Part shown: in pieces, positions 1 through 9,539 of the stretch | Layout of the letters: each line of letters begins with the position of its first letter | Numbering within the stretch: position 1 is the stretch's first letter | Source: Gammaproteobacteria bacterium | GTDB taxonomy: Bacteria > Pseudomonadota > Gammaproteobacteria > GCA-001735895 | DNA length: 64,000 nucleotides | Reading direction: 5' to 3' | Assembly: GCA_030066085.1 (NCBI GenBank) | Contig: JASJCI010000014.1 | Location: 1 to 64,000, forward strand | Translations under genes and position numbers: made by a program | The notes under the pieces: model-generated | Seen by the model: the letters and a program-made list of their open reading frames with translations, nothing else | What the model was told of the DNA's origin: nothing | Databases searched by the model: none

Positions 1-75
1 CTCAGTGCCGACAAGCGGCAGGTCCACCTGTACCAGGTGATCGACAACGGCGGGCGCAGCGCTGGCCGTCACTGA
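1..75 (+). CDS. corC: CorC-like CBS-domain transporter accessory protein, C-terminal end (partial)
   Basis: Only the last 24 codons of this gene are present; frame 1 is open from the window edge to the TGA at 73-75. The tail ADKRQVHLYQVI resembles the end of the CorC/HlyC transporter-associated domain. The position directly upstream of lnt is where corC sits in most gammaproteobacteria, and corC and lnt overlap or abut in many of them. CorC proteins are cytoplasmic CBS-domain proteins linked to Mg/Co efflux. With so little sequence the call rests mostly on context. Confidence 0.5.
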   Translation, partial: LSADKRQVHLYQVIDNGGRSAGRH

Positions 76-1552
76 ACGCGCAACCCTGTCGCGCTACGCG
101 GCCGCCCTGCTGCTCGGTTGCCTGCTACCCCTGGCGTTCGCGCCCTTTTTCCTGTGGCCGCTGGCGATACTGCTGCCGGCGCTGCTGATCTACGTCCTGC
201 GACGCGAAACTTCTCCGCGCCGCGTGTTCGCCGCGGGCTGGTTATTCGGCACCGGGTACTTCGGCTTCGGCGTCTACTGGATCTACAACTCGCTGCACGT
301 ATTCGGCCAGGCGCCGCCGGTGGTTGCCGCTGGCCTGACCGGGCTGCTGGTGATCTACCTGGCGATCGCGCCGGCCATCAGCCTGTGGCTGTGGGCGCGT
401 CTGCGCCGGCGCCTCGGCGCCCGCGCCGACTGGCTGCTGCCGCTGTGCTGGTTTGCGCTGGAGTGGTTCAAGGGCTGGTTCCTGACCGGCATGCCCTGGC
501 TCAGCCTGGGTTATGCGCAAACGGACTCGCCGCTGTCCGGGTTTGCGCCGCTGATCGGGGTCTACGGTATCGGCGCTCTCTGTATGCTGGCCGCGGTTGC
601 GCTGTATCACGGCATAACCCTGCGCCGCTGGCGCTGGCTTGCGCTGCCGCCGGCAGTGGTGCTGGCGGGCTGGCTGCTGCAGCAGGCCAGCTGGACGGAA
701 CCCGTTGACGAACCGCTGGACGTCGCCATGGTGCAAGGCAGCATCCCGCAGGAAGTCAAGTGGCGTTACGACCAGCGGCAGAATATCTTCAATACCTACT
801 GGCGCGAGACCGAGCCTCACTGGGGCAGCGACCTGATCGTCTGGCCGGAAACGGCGCTGCCGGGAAGTTCCGAGGATATCGAGCAGTCCGTGCTGCAGCC
901 GCTGGCCGAGGCGGCGACGGAGCGGGGCACGCCGATCCTGACCGGTCTCGTGGTCAGCGAGGACGACGGGGCCCGCTTTTACAACAGCGCGATGCTGCTG
1001 GGTGCCGAAACGGCCGTTTACCACAAGCGGCATCTCGTGATATTCGGCGAGTATTACCCGATGCGCTGGTTGCTCGATGGATTCAGCGACCTGATCAGTA
1101 TTCCGCATTCCGACCTGACCCCGGGACCCGACGAGCAGCCACCGATTACGGTCCAGGGCCAGCGGCTCGGCATCACCATCTGTTTCGAGGATGCCTTCAG
1201 CCGCGACGTGCTGCTCGACCTGCCCGAGGCCAGCCTGCTGGTCAACCTCAGCAACGATGCCTGGTTCGGCGACTCCACCGCACCGCACCAGCACCTGCAG
1301 ATCGCGCAGATGCGCAGCCTGGAGACCGGGCGGCCGATGCTGCGTTCGACCAATACCGGCGTGAGCGCCTTCATCGATCACAAGGGCCGGATCGGTCGGC
1401 AGACCGCGCAGTTCACGACCGAAACCATCCGCGCCGAGGTGACCGGCCGCAGCGGCGCGACACCGTTTTATTATTTTGCCGCGGTACAGGGGTATCTCGC
1501 CGCGGTCATCCTGGCCCTGCTGCTGTTCACCGCCTTGCGCCGGGCGACATGA
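62..1552 (+). CDS. lnt: Apolipoprotein N-acyltransferase Lnt
   Basis: Inner-membrane enzyme that adds the third acyl chain to the N-terminal cysteine of lipoproteins. The N-terminal half is hydrophobic (about six to seven membrane spans). The second half is a nitrilase fold with the catalytic triad in recognisable motifs: Glu263 in WPETALP, Lys322 in YHKRHLV and Cys374 in ICFEDAF (counted from 62), close to Glu267, Lys335 and Cys387 of E. coli. A C-terminal hydrophobic helix follows. The start is unusual. The first in-frame ATG, GTG or TTG after the upstream stop at 38-40 is GTG 224, which would delete the first membrane helix. The conserved N-terminus is encoded upstream of it, so a CTG start at 62 (496 aa) or 86 is proposed. 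It overlaps the end of corC. Confidence 0.93.
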   Translation: MAVTERATLSRYAAALLLGCLLPLAFAPFFLWPLAILLPALLIYVLRRETSPRRVFAAGWLFGTGYFGFGVYWIYNSLHVFGQAPPVVAAGLTGLLVIYLAIAPAISLWLWARLRRRLGARADWLLPLCWFALEWFKGWFLTGMPWLSLGYAQTDSPLSGFAPLIGVYGIGALCMLAAVALYHGITLRRWRWLALPPAVVLAGWLLQQASWTEPVDEPLDVAMVQGSIPQEVKWRYDQRQNIFNTYWRETEPHWGSDLIVWPETALPGSSEDIEQSVLQPLAEAATERGTPILTGLVVSEDDGARFYNSAMLLGAETAVYHKRHLVIFGEYYPMRWLLDGFSDLISIPHSDLTPGPDEQPPITVQGQRLGITICFEDAFSRDVLLDLPEASLLVNLSNDAWFGDSTAPHQHLQIAQMRSLETGRPMLRSTNTGVSAFIDHKGRIGRQTAQFTTETIRAEVTGRSGATPFYYFAAVQGYLAAVILALLLFTALRRAT

Positions 1553-4084
<2,532 letters not shown>

Positions 4085-4088
4085 CGAC

Positions 4089-4583
4089 GTGCAGTTGATC
4101 GCTCGCCGCCACTGCCTGCCGCTTTTACTGGCAATCGGCCTAGCGGGCTGCGGTTTTCGCCTTGCCGGCAGCATCGAGCTGCCGCCTGAATTGGCAGTGA
4201 TTCAGCTCGAAACCAGCGGCTTCGATCGCCGCGAGCGCGAGGCCCTGCAAGACCGCCTGCGCGCCGCCGGCAGCCGGCTGGTCGAAAACCCGGGCCCGGG
4301 CATCCACCGGCTGAGCGTGCGCCTGCAGCGGACCGACGACCGCCGCCTGGTAACCGGCGCCAGCAGCGGCAGCAATGTCGTGCGCCTGGAGCGCAGCCTG
4401 GTCTTCAGCCTGCGCGACGCGGCCGGTGAAATCACCGTGGCCGACACCACCCTGGTGCAGCAGAAAGACTTCCGCGTCGACGACGATAACCTGCTGGCAT
4501 CGACCGCGGACCGCGACAATGCGCTGGCCGATCTCGAACGGGCCCTGTTCGACCAGCTGATCCGGCGCCTGGCCCGGATCTGA
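4089..4583 (+). CDS. lptE: LPS-assembly lipoprotein LptE
   Basis: Outer-membrane lipoprotein that plugs the LptD barrel in LPS export. GTG 4089 gives 164 aa with a short basic N-terminus, a hydrophobic stretch and a lipobox LAGC ending at Cys21, followed by the family-typical CGFRLAG. An upstream GTG at 4047 would place a long polar stretch before the signal peptide and overlap leuS, so it is not chosen. The order leuS-lptE is conserved in gammaproteobacteria. The usual next gene holA is displaced here to 9540 by the cassette starting at 4698. Confidence 0.93.
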   Translation: MQLIARRHCLPLLLAIGLAGCGFRLAGSIELPPELAVIQLETSGFDRREREALQDRLRAAGSRLVENPGPGIHRLSVRLQRTDDRRLVTGASSGSNVVRLERSLVFSLRDAAGEITVADTTLVQQKDFRVDDDNLLASTADRDNALADLERALFDQLIRRLARI

Positions 4584-4596
4584 ATCGGTTCGAACG

Positions 4597-4645
4597 GGTA
4601 AATTTGCACGCGGAAATTTACCGCCCGGGGACAAGCGTTTATAAT
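4597..4645 (+). promoter_or_regulatory. Sigma70-type promoter with an inverted repeat over the -35 region
   Basis: A -35 element TTTACC (4617-4622) and a consensus -10 TATAAT (4640-4645) are separated by exactly 17 bp, with a predicted start near 4652. A perfect 9-bp inverted repeat, GGTAAATTT (4597-4605) and AAATTTACC (4613-4621) with a 7-nt spacer, covers the -35. It is not followed by a T-run, so an operator is more likely than a terminator. It would drive the cassette beginning at 4698 independently of leuS-lptE. Confidence 0.65.
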
Positions 4646-4697
4646 CCCGCAATTCCTGTCCAGGTCAGCCGGAGAGACCTCATCGCACGCACGTATT

Positions 4698-5285
4698 ATG
4701 TCCGCACCGAGTGATTCCGCGCCGCCGCCGTCCCGCAAGAACCCGCTGATCTGGATCGCAATCGCGGTCGCGCTGTTGATCCTGTTCCTGGTGGTCGGCG
4801 GCGAGCGGGGCCTGTCGCGCATCGACCCGGCGCCGGAGCCGGTGCCGGAGCAGGCGGAAGAGTCGGCCGGCACCATCGAGCGCAGCCTGCTGGTGCCGCC
4901 GGGCATGCGCGCGCGCCAGTACATCGAGCAGCTGCGCGCCGCGGGCGGACCCTACCCGTTACAGGAGATCCATGCAAAGGCGTTGAGTTACAGCAGCGAG
5001 GGCAGTCTCGCCGATGCACACCTGCTGTACTTTTTCGCCGCGCGCGAAGACCACTTGCCGTCCATCCTGGTGATGGCCGAAATGTCCGATCCGACCCGCT
5101 TTCGCGCGCAGGATTCCCTGCTCGATTACGCTGACGTGATCCAGGCCTACAAGTGGTACCAGCGCGCCGCGGATCTCGGTGACGAGACCGCGCTCGCGCG
5201 CGTCGAGGAACTGCAGACCTGGGCGCGCGACGCGGCCGGGGATGGCGATCCGCAGGCGCGCCAGCTGCTGCTGAATTACCAATAG
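4698..5285 (+). CDS. Membrane-anchored Sel1-repeat protein of unknown function
   Basis: A 195-aa protein with a short cytoplasmic Pro/Ser-rich head, one membrane helix (about residues 16-34, PLIWIAIAVALLILFLVV) and a helical periplasmic part. The motif AYKWYQRAADLGDETALARV near the C-terminus is a Sel1-type TPR repeat, with one or two degenerate repeats before it (SYSSEGSLADAHLLYFFAA). It is the first gene of the four-gene cassette, after its own promoter, and is 8 bp from the vWA gene. Sel1 repeats usually mediate protein-protein contacts, so a scaffold role for the cassette is an inference. I do not recognise a named orthologue. Confidence 0.75.
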   Translation: MSAPSDSAPPPSRKNPLIWIAIAVALLILFLVVGGERGLSRIDPAPEPVPEQAEESAGTIERSLLVPPGMRARQYIEQLRAAGGPYPLQEIHAKALSYSSEGSLADAHLLYFFAAREDHLPSILVMAEMSDPTRFRAQDSLLDYADVIQAYKWYQRAADLGDETALARVEELQTWARDAAGDGDPQARQLLLNYQ

Positions 5286-5293
5286 GAGAACCA

Positions 5294-7246
5294 ATGGCGA
5301 AAGTCCCGACCAGGCGGATTTTGCAGGCGCTGCTCGCCTGGATGCTAGTCGCGCTCACCGGGCCGGCGCTTGCCGACGACAAACCGCTGCTGATGGAGGG
5401 CAAGAAGACCCTTTATCAACGCGTGCTCAGCGTGCCCGACGCGCGTCTTTACGAGGCGCCGTCCGATACCGCCGCGTCGAGCGCCATCGTGCCCTTCAGC
5501 GTGCTCTACGTCTACGACAAGGGCGAAGACTGGCTCAAGGTGGGTTACGACAGCTTCGGTCGCATTGCCGGCTGGGTCGAGCGTGAGAGCGCGATCGCCT
5601 GGAACCAGGCGCTGACGGTGTCCTTCAAGGACCCGCAGGACATCCAGCGGGTAATGCTGTTCAACAGCAAGGACGCGCTCAAGACCATGGTCGAGGGATA
5701 CGACACCGCGGGTTACCAGCAACTCTACGACGCCGTGGTCGCCGGACAGCCGCCGGAGAAGTCGCCGGTGATCGCGATCCAGCCCGAGGCGCACCTCGAA
5801 ATACGCGACAACTTTTACCTCGTGCCGATCAAGCAGCACGAGGACGTTTACCTCGGCAACGAGCAGGCGCGCCTGCTCGAGATCGCCAGCGTGCCGCTGG
5901 AAGATTCCAGCGACATCGATGCGCTGGCGCAAAGCGGCGAGAGCCGCAGCTATCGCAGCGGTATCCATTTCGTCATCGATTCGACCCAGTCGATGGGGCC
6001 CTATATCGACCGCACCCGCGAGGCGGTTGCGCGCGTGTACGAGGCGATCGAACGCCAGGGCCTGACCAACCAGGTCAGCTTCGGCCTGACCGCCTACCGC
6101 GACAATCTCGACCAGGTGCCGGAGCTCGAATACCTGACGCAGCGCTATGTCAGCCTGGAGCAGGGCACCGACGTGGAGCAGTTTTTCAAGCGCGTCAACA
6201 GCCTGAGCGCGTCCGAGGTGTCCAGCCGCGACTTCCGCGAAGACGCCTATGCCGGCATCAAGTCCGCGATCGACGATTCCGACTGGGAGCGATTCGATGC
6301 GCGTTACGTGGTGCTGATTACCGATGCCGGGCCGCGGGAAAGCTTCGATTCGCTCGGCGCCACGCGCCTCGGCGCGCAGGCCCTGCGCCAGCTGGCTTAC
6401 GACAAGGGCGTATCCATCTGGGTGCTGCACCTGCGCACGCCGTCGGCCGCCGCCAATCACGAAAAGGCCGAGAAGCTGTACAAGCAGGTGTCCTATTACC
6501 CCGGAATCGGCGATTTTTACTACGGCGTCAGCCTCGGCCAGGTCGACGAGTTCGGTACCGTGCTCGAGGTGCTCGCCAACCAGATCACGCAGCAGGTGCT
6601 CGCCACCACCAACGGTGTACCGCCGCTGCCGTTGCCCGAGCGCGACGAATCCCAGTCGCAGCTGGCGCAGTTGCAGGACCGGGTCGCCAAGCTCGGCAAC
6701 GCGCTGCGCATGCGCTACGTGCAGCGCGAGTCGGGCCAGCCGCTGCCCAAGGTGTTCGATGCCTGGATGGTGGACCGCGATTTCGTCAATCCCGAACGCT
6801 CCGCGGTCGACGTGCGCGTACTGTTGACCCGCGATCAGCTCAGCGATCTCAAGGATGTCATGCAGCAGGTGCTCGAGCTTGCCGAGGAAGGCGTATTGAG
6901 CCCGCAGAATTTCATCGACGACCTCAAGAGCCTGGCGGCGACCGTCAGCCGCGATCCGTCGTCGGTCGCGAGCAGCACCTCGGGCGCCGGCGCCAACCTC
7001 GCCGAAATGGGTTACATGCGCGAATACATCGAGGACCTGCCCTATACCGGCGAAGTCATGAACCTGACGCTCGAAACCTGGGAAGAATGGTCGGCCAAGA
7101 CGCAGATCGAGTTCATGCACCGGCTCGAAAGCAAGATCAACTATTACCAGGCGCTGCACGACCATACCGACCTGTGGGTTACCCCGGGCGGCGGGCCGGT
7201 CAGTGGCAGCTCCGTGTTCCCGGTAGCGCTCGAACTGTTACCCTAA
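5294..7246 (+). CDS. Secreted SH3b + von Willebrand factor A domain protein, PpkA C-terminus-like
   Basis: A 650-aa protein with a Sec signal peptide (cleavage after GPALA, about residue 27). An SH3b-like domain follows (residues about 35-105, VLYVYDKGEDWLKVG). A vWA domain spans about 222-430: a DxTxS metal site at Asp229-Ser233 in FVIDSTQSM, then LTAYRD and LITDAGPRE, then an unusual VLHLRTPSAAANHEKAEK segment. The SH3b-vWA pair, the DAGPRE motif and the HLRTP segment recall the extracytoplasmic half of PpkA of the Pseudomonas T6SS threonine-phosphorylation pathway, but no kinase domain is present. A C-terminal helical region of about 200 aa ends the protein. A clear GGAGA ribosome site precedes ATG 5294, and GTG of the ABC ATPase abuts the stop. 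Confidence 0.85.
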   Translation: MAKVPTRRILQALLAWMLVALTGPALADDKPLLMEGKKTLYQRVLSVPDARLYEAPSDTAASSAIVPFSVLYVYDKGEDWLKVGYDSFGRIAGWVERESAIAWNQALTVSFKDPQDIQRVMLFNSKDALKTMVEGYDTAGYQQLYDAVVAGQPPEKSPVIAIQPEAHLEIRDNFYLVPIKQHEDVYLGNEQARLLEIASVPLEDSSDIDALAQSGESRSYRSGIHFVIDSTQSMGPYIDRTREAVARVYEAIERQGLTNQVSFGLTAYRDNLDQVPELEYLTQRYVSLEQGTDVEQFFKRVNSLSASEVSSRDFREDAYAGIKSAIDDSDWERFDARYVVLITDAGPRESFDSLGATRLGAQALRQLAYDKGVSIWVLHLRTPSAAANHEKAEKLYKQVSYYPGIGDFYYGVSLGQVDEFGTVLEVLANQITQQVLATTNGVPPLPLPERDESQSQLAQLQDRVAKLGNALRMRYVQRESGQPLPKVFDAWMVDRDFVNPERSAVDVRVLLTRDQLSDLKDVMQQVLELAEEGVLSPQNFIDDLKSLAATVSRDPSSVASSTSGAGANLAEMGYMREYIEDLPYTGEVMNLTLETWEEWSAKTQIEFMHRLESKINYYQALHDHTDLWVTPGGGPVSGSSVFPVALELLP

Positions 7247-7978
7247 GTGACTGTCGTCTACAACCTCAAGAACGTCGTCAAGCAGCGCGTCAGCGATGAC
7301 GGCATCGGCTTTCGCCTGGTAGTGCCCGACATCCAGATCAGTGCGCAGGAGAATATCGCGCTGGTGGGGCACAGCGGCTGCGGCAAGAGCACGCTGCTCG
7401 ACATGCTGGCGCTGATCCTGGCGCCGGACGAATCCGAGCAGTTCGACCTGCACCCGGTGGGCGGCAAGGACGACAATATCGGCCAGCTGTGGAAGCGCAG
7501 CCGGCAAAGCCACCTGTCGCAGATCCGTAAACGTCACATCGGTTACGTGCTGCAGTCCGGCGGATTGCTGCCTTACCTCACCGTGCGCGAGAACATCGAG
7601 CTGCCGCGCAAGCTGCTCAAGCTGCCGGACGACGATTCGATCAACTCGCTGTCGCGCGTGCTCGGGATCCATCGCCAGCTCGACAAGCTGCCGGGCCTGC
7701 TTTCGGCCGGCGAACGCCAGCGCGCGGCCTTTGCGCGTGCTCTGTCGCACCGCCCGTCGATCCTGCTCGCCGACGAACCGACCGCCGCGCTCGATCCCAT
7801 TACCGCGCAGAAAATCATGGCGGTGGTCATGGAAGTCATCCGTGGACTCAAGATCACGCTGATCACGGCGAGCCATGACTGGGCCCACGTGTACAAGATG
7901 GAGCTGCGCACGCTGCGACAGGAATCGGAGCCGGTCGCGGACGGGCGCATCTACGAATCGAGGTTTAGCGACGGATGA
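7247..7978 (+). CDS. ABC transporter ATP-binding protein, TagT/LolD-like
   Basis: A 243-aa cytoplasmic ATPase of the MacB/LolD type. Walker A GHSGCGKST is at residues 41-49, the Q-loop at about 103, the signature LSAGE (a variant of LSGGQ) at 152-156 and Walker B ILLADEP at 172-178, with the switch His in ITASHDW. It starts with GTG 7247 directly after the TAA of the vWA gene and overlaps the permease by 4 bp, so the three are translationally linked. An insertion of roughly 25 residues between Walker A and the Q-loop (HPVGGKDDNIGQLWKRS) is unlike typical LolD. The neighbouring PpkA-like gene suggests the TagT role, which is inferred. Confidence 0.88.
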   Translation: MTVVYNLKNVVKQRVSDDGIGFRLVVPDIQISAQENIALVGHSGCGKSTLLDMLALILAPDESEQFDLHPVGGKDDNIGQLWKRSRQSHLSQIRKRHIGYVLQSGGLLPYLTVRENIELPRKLLKLPDDDSINSLSRVLGIHRQLDKLPGLLSAGERQRAAFARALSHRPSILLADEPTAALDPITAQKIMAVVMEVIRGLKITLITASHDWAHVYKMELRTLRQESEPVADGRIYESRFSDG

Positions 7979-9186
7979 CCCAGTTACCCAGCATCATACG
8001 ACTCAGTTTTCGCGACTACAGCCACGAGTGGCGCATGTCAGGCTGTTTCATTCTCGCGCTGGCCTCGGTGCTGGCGCCGATGCTGATCCTGTTCGGGCTC
8101 AAGTTCGGGGTGGTCAGTAGCATGGTGCACGAACTGGTGGAAAACCCGGTCAACCGCGAGATTCGGCCGGTCGGCAGCGGCCGTTACGACGACGCCTGGA
8201 TCGACGCTTACCGCGCGCGCGGTGACGTCGAGTTCGTGATCCCGAAAACCCGCGCGCTGGCGGCGACCATCCAGCTCAAGAGCGAGACCTCGGCGCGCAT
8301 CCTGTCGACCGAGATGCAGGCCACGGACAGCGGCGATCCGCTGCTGGCCCGCATGCCGCGGGTGCCGCGCGGCTACGGCGAGCTCATCCTGAGCCAGGCC
8401 GCGGCCAGCAAGCTCAACGTGGCGGCCGGCGATCGCATCGATGCCAGCCTGGCGCGCCAGTTCCAGGGCAAGCGCGAGCGCGTGCACCTGCCGCTGGACG
8501 TCATCGCGATTGCCGACGCGACCGTGACCACGCGCGCGGTCGCCTTCGTCAGTCTCGACCTGCTGATCGCCAGCGAAAACTTCAAGGACGGTCGCGCGGT
8601 GCCCGAACTCGAGTGGACGGGCAACAACGAAGACGGGGGCGAGCGGGTATACCCGTCGTTCCGGCTGTACGCGCGCTCGATCTACGATGTCGAGGGGCTG
8701 GTCAACGCCCTCGAGGCCGAGGGCGTGCGGGCCAAGGCGAACGTGGCCGAAATCACTACCGTGCAGTCCATCGACCGCAACCTGTCGGTGATCTTCTGGA
8801 TCATCGCCTGTGTCGGTGCGGTCGGCTTCTCGTTTTCGCTCGGCGCCAGCCTGTGGGCCAATGTCGATCGCAAGCGCAAGGAGCTCAGCGTGCTGCGGCT
8901 GGTGGGTTTCAAGAGCGGTCGCATCGTGTTGTTCCCGGTACTGCAGGCCTGCTACACGGCGCTGCTGGGGTGGTTACTCGCGGTGCTCGTCTACCTCGCG
9001 TTCGAGCACGTCATCAATTTTGTACTGGCGCCGTCGCTCAAGCTTGAGCGCGAACTGTGCTACCTGCTGACCGAGCATTTCATGTGGGCGCTGGGCCTGA
9101 CCGTTACCATCGCCATCTACGCGGCTATTCTCGGCGGCCTGCGCGCGGCCCGCATCCAGCCGTCGGACGGCCTGCGCGAGATCTAG
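7975..9186 (+). CDS. FtsX/MacB-family ABC permease, TagS/LolC-like
   Basis: A 403-aa inner-membrane permease with the four-helix FtsX topology: one helix near the N-terminus (residues about 21-46), a periplasmic domain of about 200 aa, then three helices. The last part contains WANVDRKRKELSVLRLVGFK, the cytoplasmic coupling segment typical of FtsX-like proteins, and it ends with RAARIQPSDGLREI, the usual MacB-family tail. ATG 7975 overlaps the ATPase stop. Such permeases work as mechanotransmitters or lipoprotein extractors rather than classical importers. With the ATPase it forms a complete exporter-type pair, and the PpkA-like neighbour points to a TagTS-like signalling role by inference. 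Confidence 0.87.
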   Translation: MTQLPSIIRLSFRDYSHEWRMSGCFILALASVLAPMLILFGLKFGVVSSMVHELVENPVNREIRPVGSGRYDDAWIDAYRARGDVEFVIPKTRALAATIQLKSETSARILSTEMQATDSGDPLLARMPRVPRGYGELILSQAAASKLNVAAGDRIDASLARQFQGKRERVHLPLDVIAIADATVTTRAVAFVSLDLLIASENFKDGRAVPELEWTGNNEDGGERVYPSFRLYARSIYDVEGLVNALEAEGVRAKANVAEITTVQSIDRNLSVIFWIIACVGAVGFSFSLGASLWANVDRKRKELSVLRLVGFKSGRIVLFPVLQACYTALLGWLLAVLVYLAFEHVINFVLAPSLKLERELCYLLTEHFMWALGLTVTIAIYAAILGGLRAARIQPSDGLREI

Positions 9187-9206
9187 CCGGGCGGGCGCCG
9201 GGCAAC

Positions 9207-9224
9207 TGTAGGAAAGATCCTACA
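9207..9224 (+). promoter_or_regulatory. GacA-type upstream activating sequence (candidate)
   Basis: A perfect 6+6+6 palindrome, TGTAGG-AAAGAT-CCTACA. The known GacA box upstream of rsmX/Y/Z genes is TGTAAG-N6-CTTACA; this site differs by one symmetrical base per arm. Its centre lies about 87 bp upstream of the predicted start of the GGA-rich RNA, within the range seen for rsm promoters. A partial second half-site (CCTACAG) lies at 9241-9247. Confidence 0.7.
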
Positions 9225-9290
9225 AAAACTGTTGCCAACCCCTACAGTAACAGCCGTTGCCCGGCCTGTATGCGGCCGGGGTGTAATGCT

Positions 9291-9296
9291 TATAAT
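9291..9296 (+). promoter_or_regulatory. -10 element of the GGA-rich small RNA
   Basis: A consensus TATAAT with no good -35 at 16-18 bp upstream (GTATGC or TGTATG). That is expected for a promoter that depends on an upstream activator such as GacA. The predicted transcription start is near 9303. Confidence 0.6.
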
Positions 9297-9302
9297 TTCA
9301 CC

Positions 9303-9445
9303 CGTACCCGCAGGACTCGGGTCATGGACGATGTGGATACGGAGCTACTCCCCGCATCACAGGCAGGATGCCTGGCAGGACGCTGCTGGATGAAATAGCA
9401 GGTAATCTTTGGCCCCCAGGTCTCCCCGGACCGGGGGCCTTTTTC
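9303..9445 (+). ncRNA. RsmY/RsmZ/CsrB-type CsrA-sequestering small RNA (candidate)
   Basis: About 143 nt between a TATAAT box and a strong terminator, with no convincing ORF. Seven GGA triplets occur before the terminator hairpin, at 9313, 9326, 9335, 9341, 9366, 9378 and 9388. Several sit in loops of small perfect hairpins: ACCCG/CGGGT around CAGGACT (9306-9322), CAGGC/GCCTG around AGGAT (9360-9374) and CTGCT/AGCAG around GGATGAAAT (9383-9401). CATGGACG at 9323-9330 matches the CANGGAYG motif of Rsm RNAs exactly. These RNAs titrate the translational repressor CsrA/RsmA. The GacA-like box upstream supports the call. It lies between the vWA/ABC cassette and holA. Confidence 0.8.
9411..9445 (+). 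terminator. Rho-independent terminator of the GGA-rich small RNA
   Basis: The stem is GGCCCCC (9411-9417) with GGGGGCC (9433-9439), extended inside by GGTC/GACC after a bulged A, and followed by a T-run at 9440-9444. It would end the small RNA and separate it and the cassette from holA. Confidence 0.9.
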
Positions 9446-9539
9446 ATGGATCCCTTTTTATGGAGCTCTTTTTTATCGGGCCTATGCGCACCGCGCTCGA
9501 CTGCGGCAAAGCACCGCTGCTGTGGTAGGATTCGCCTCC

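Noticed and set aside
4597-4621. Inverted repeat after lptE as an intrinsic terminator
   Set aside because: AT-rich stem without a T-run, and it overlaps a -35 element in front of a perfect -10.
7247-9186. Calling the ABC pair LolCDE
   Set aside because: Only one permease gene is present, the ATPase has an insertion and a LSAGE signature, and the vWA neighbour fits TagTS better; the true lolCDE would be elsewhere.
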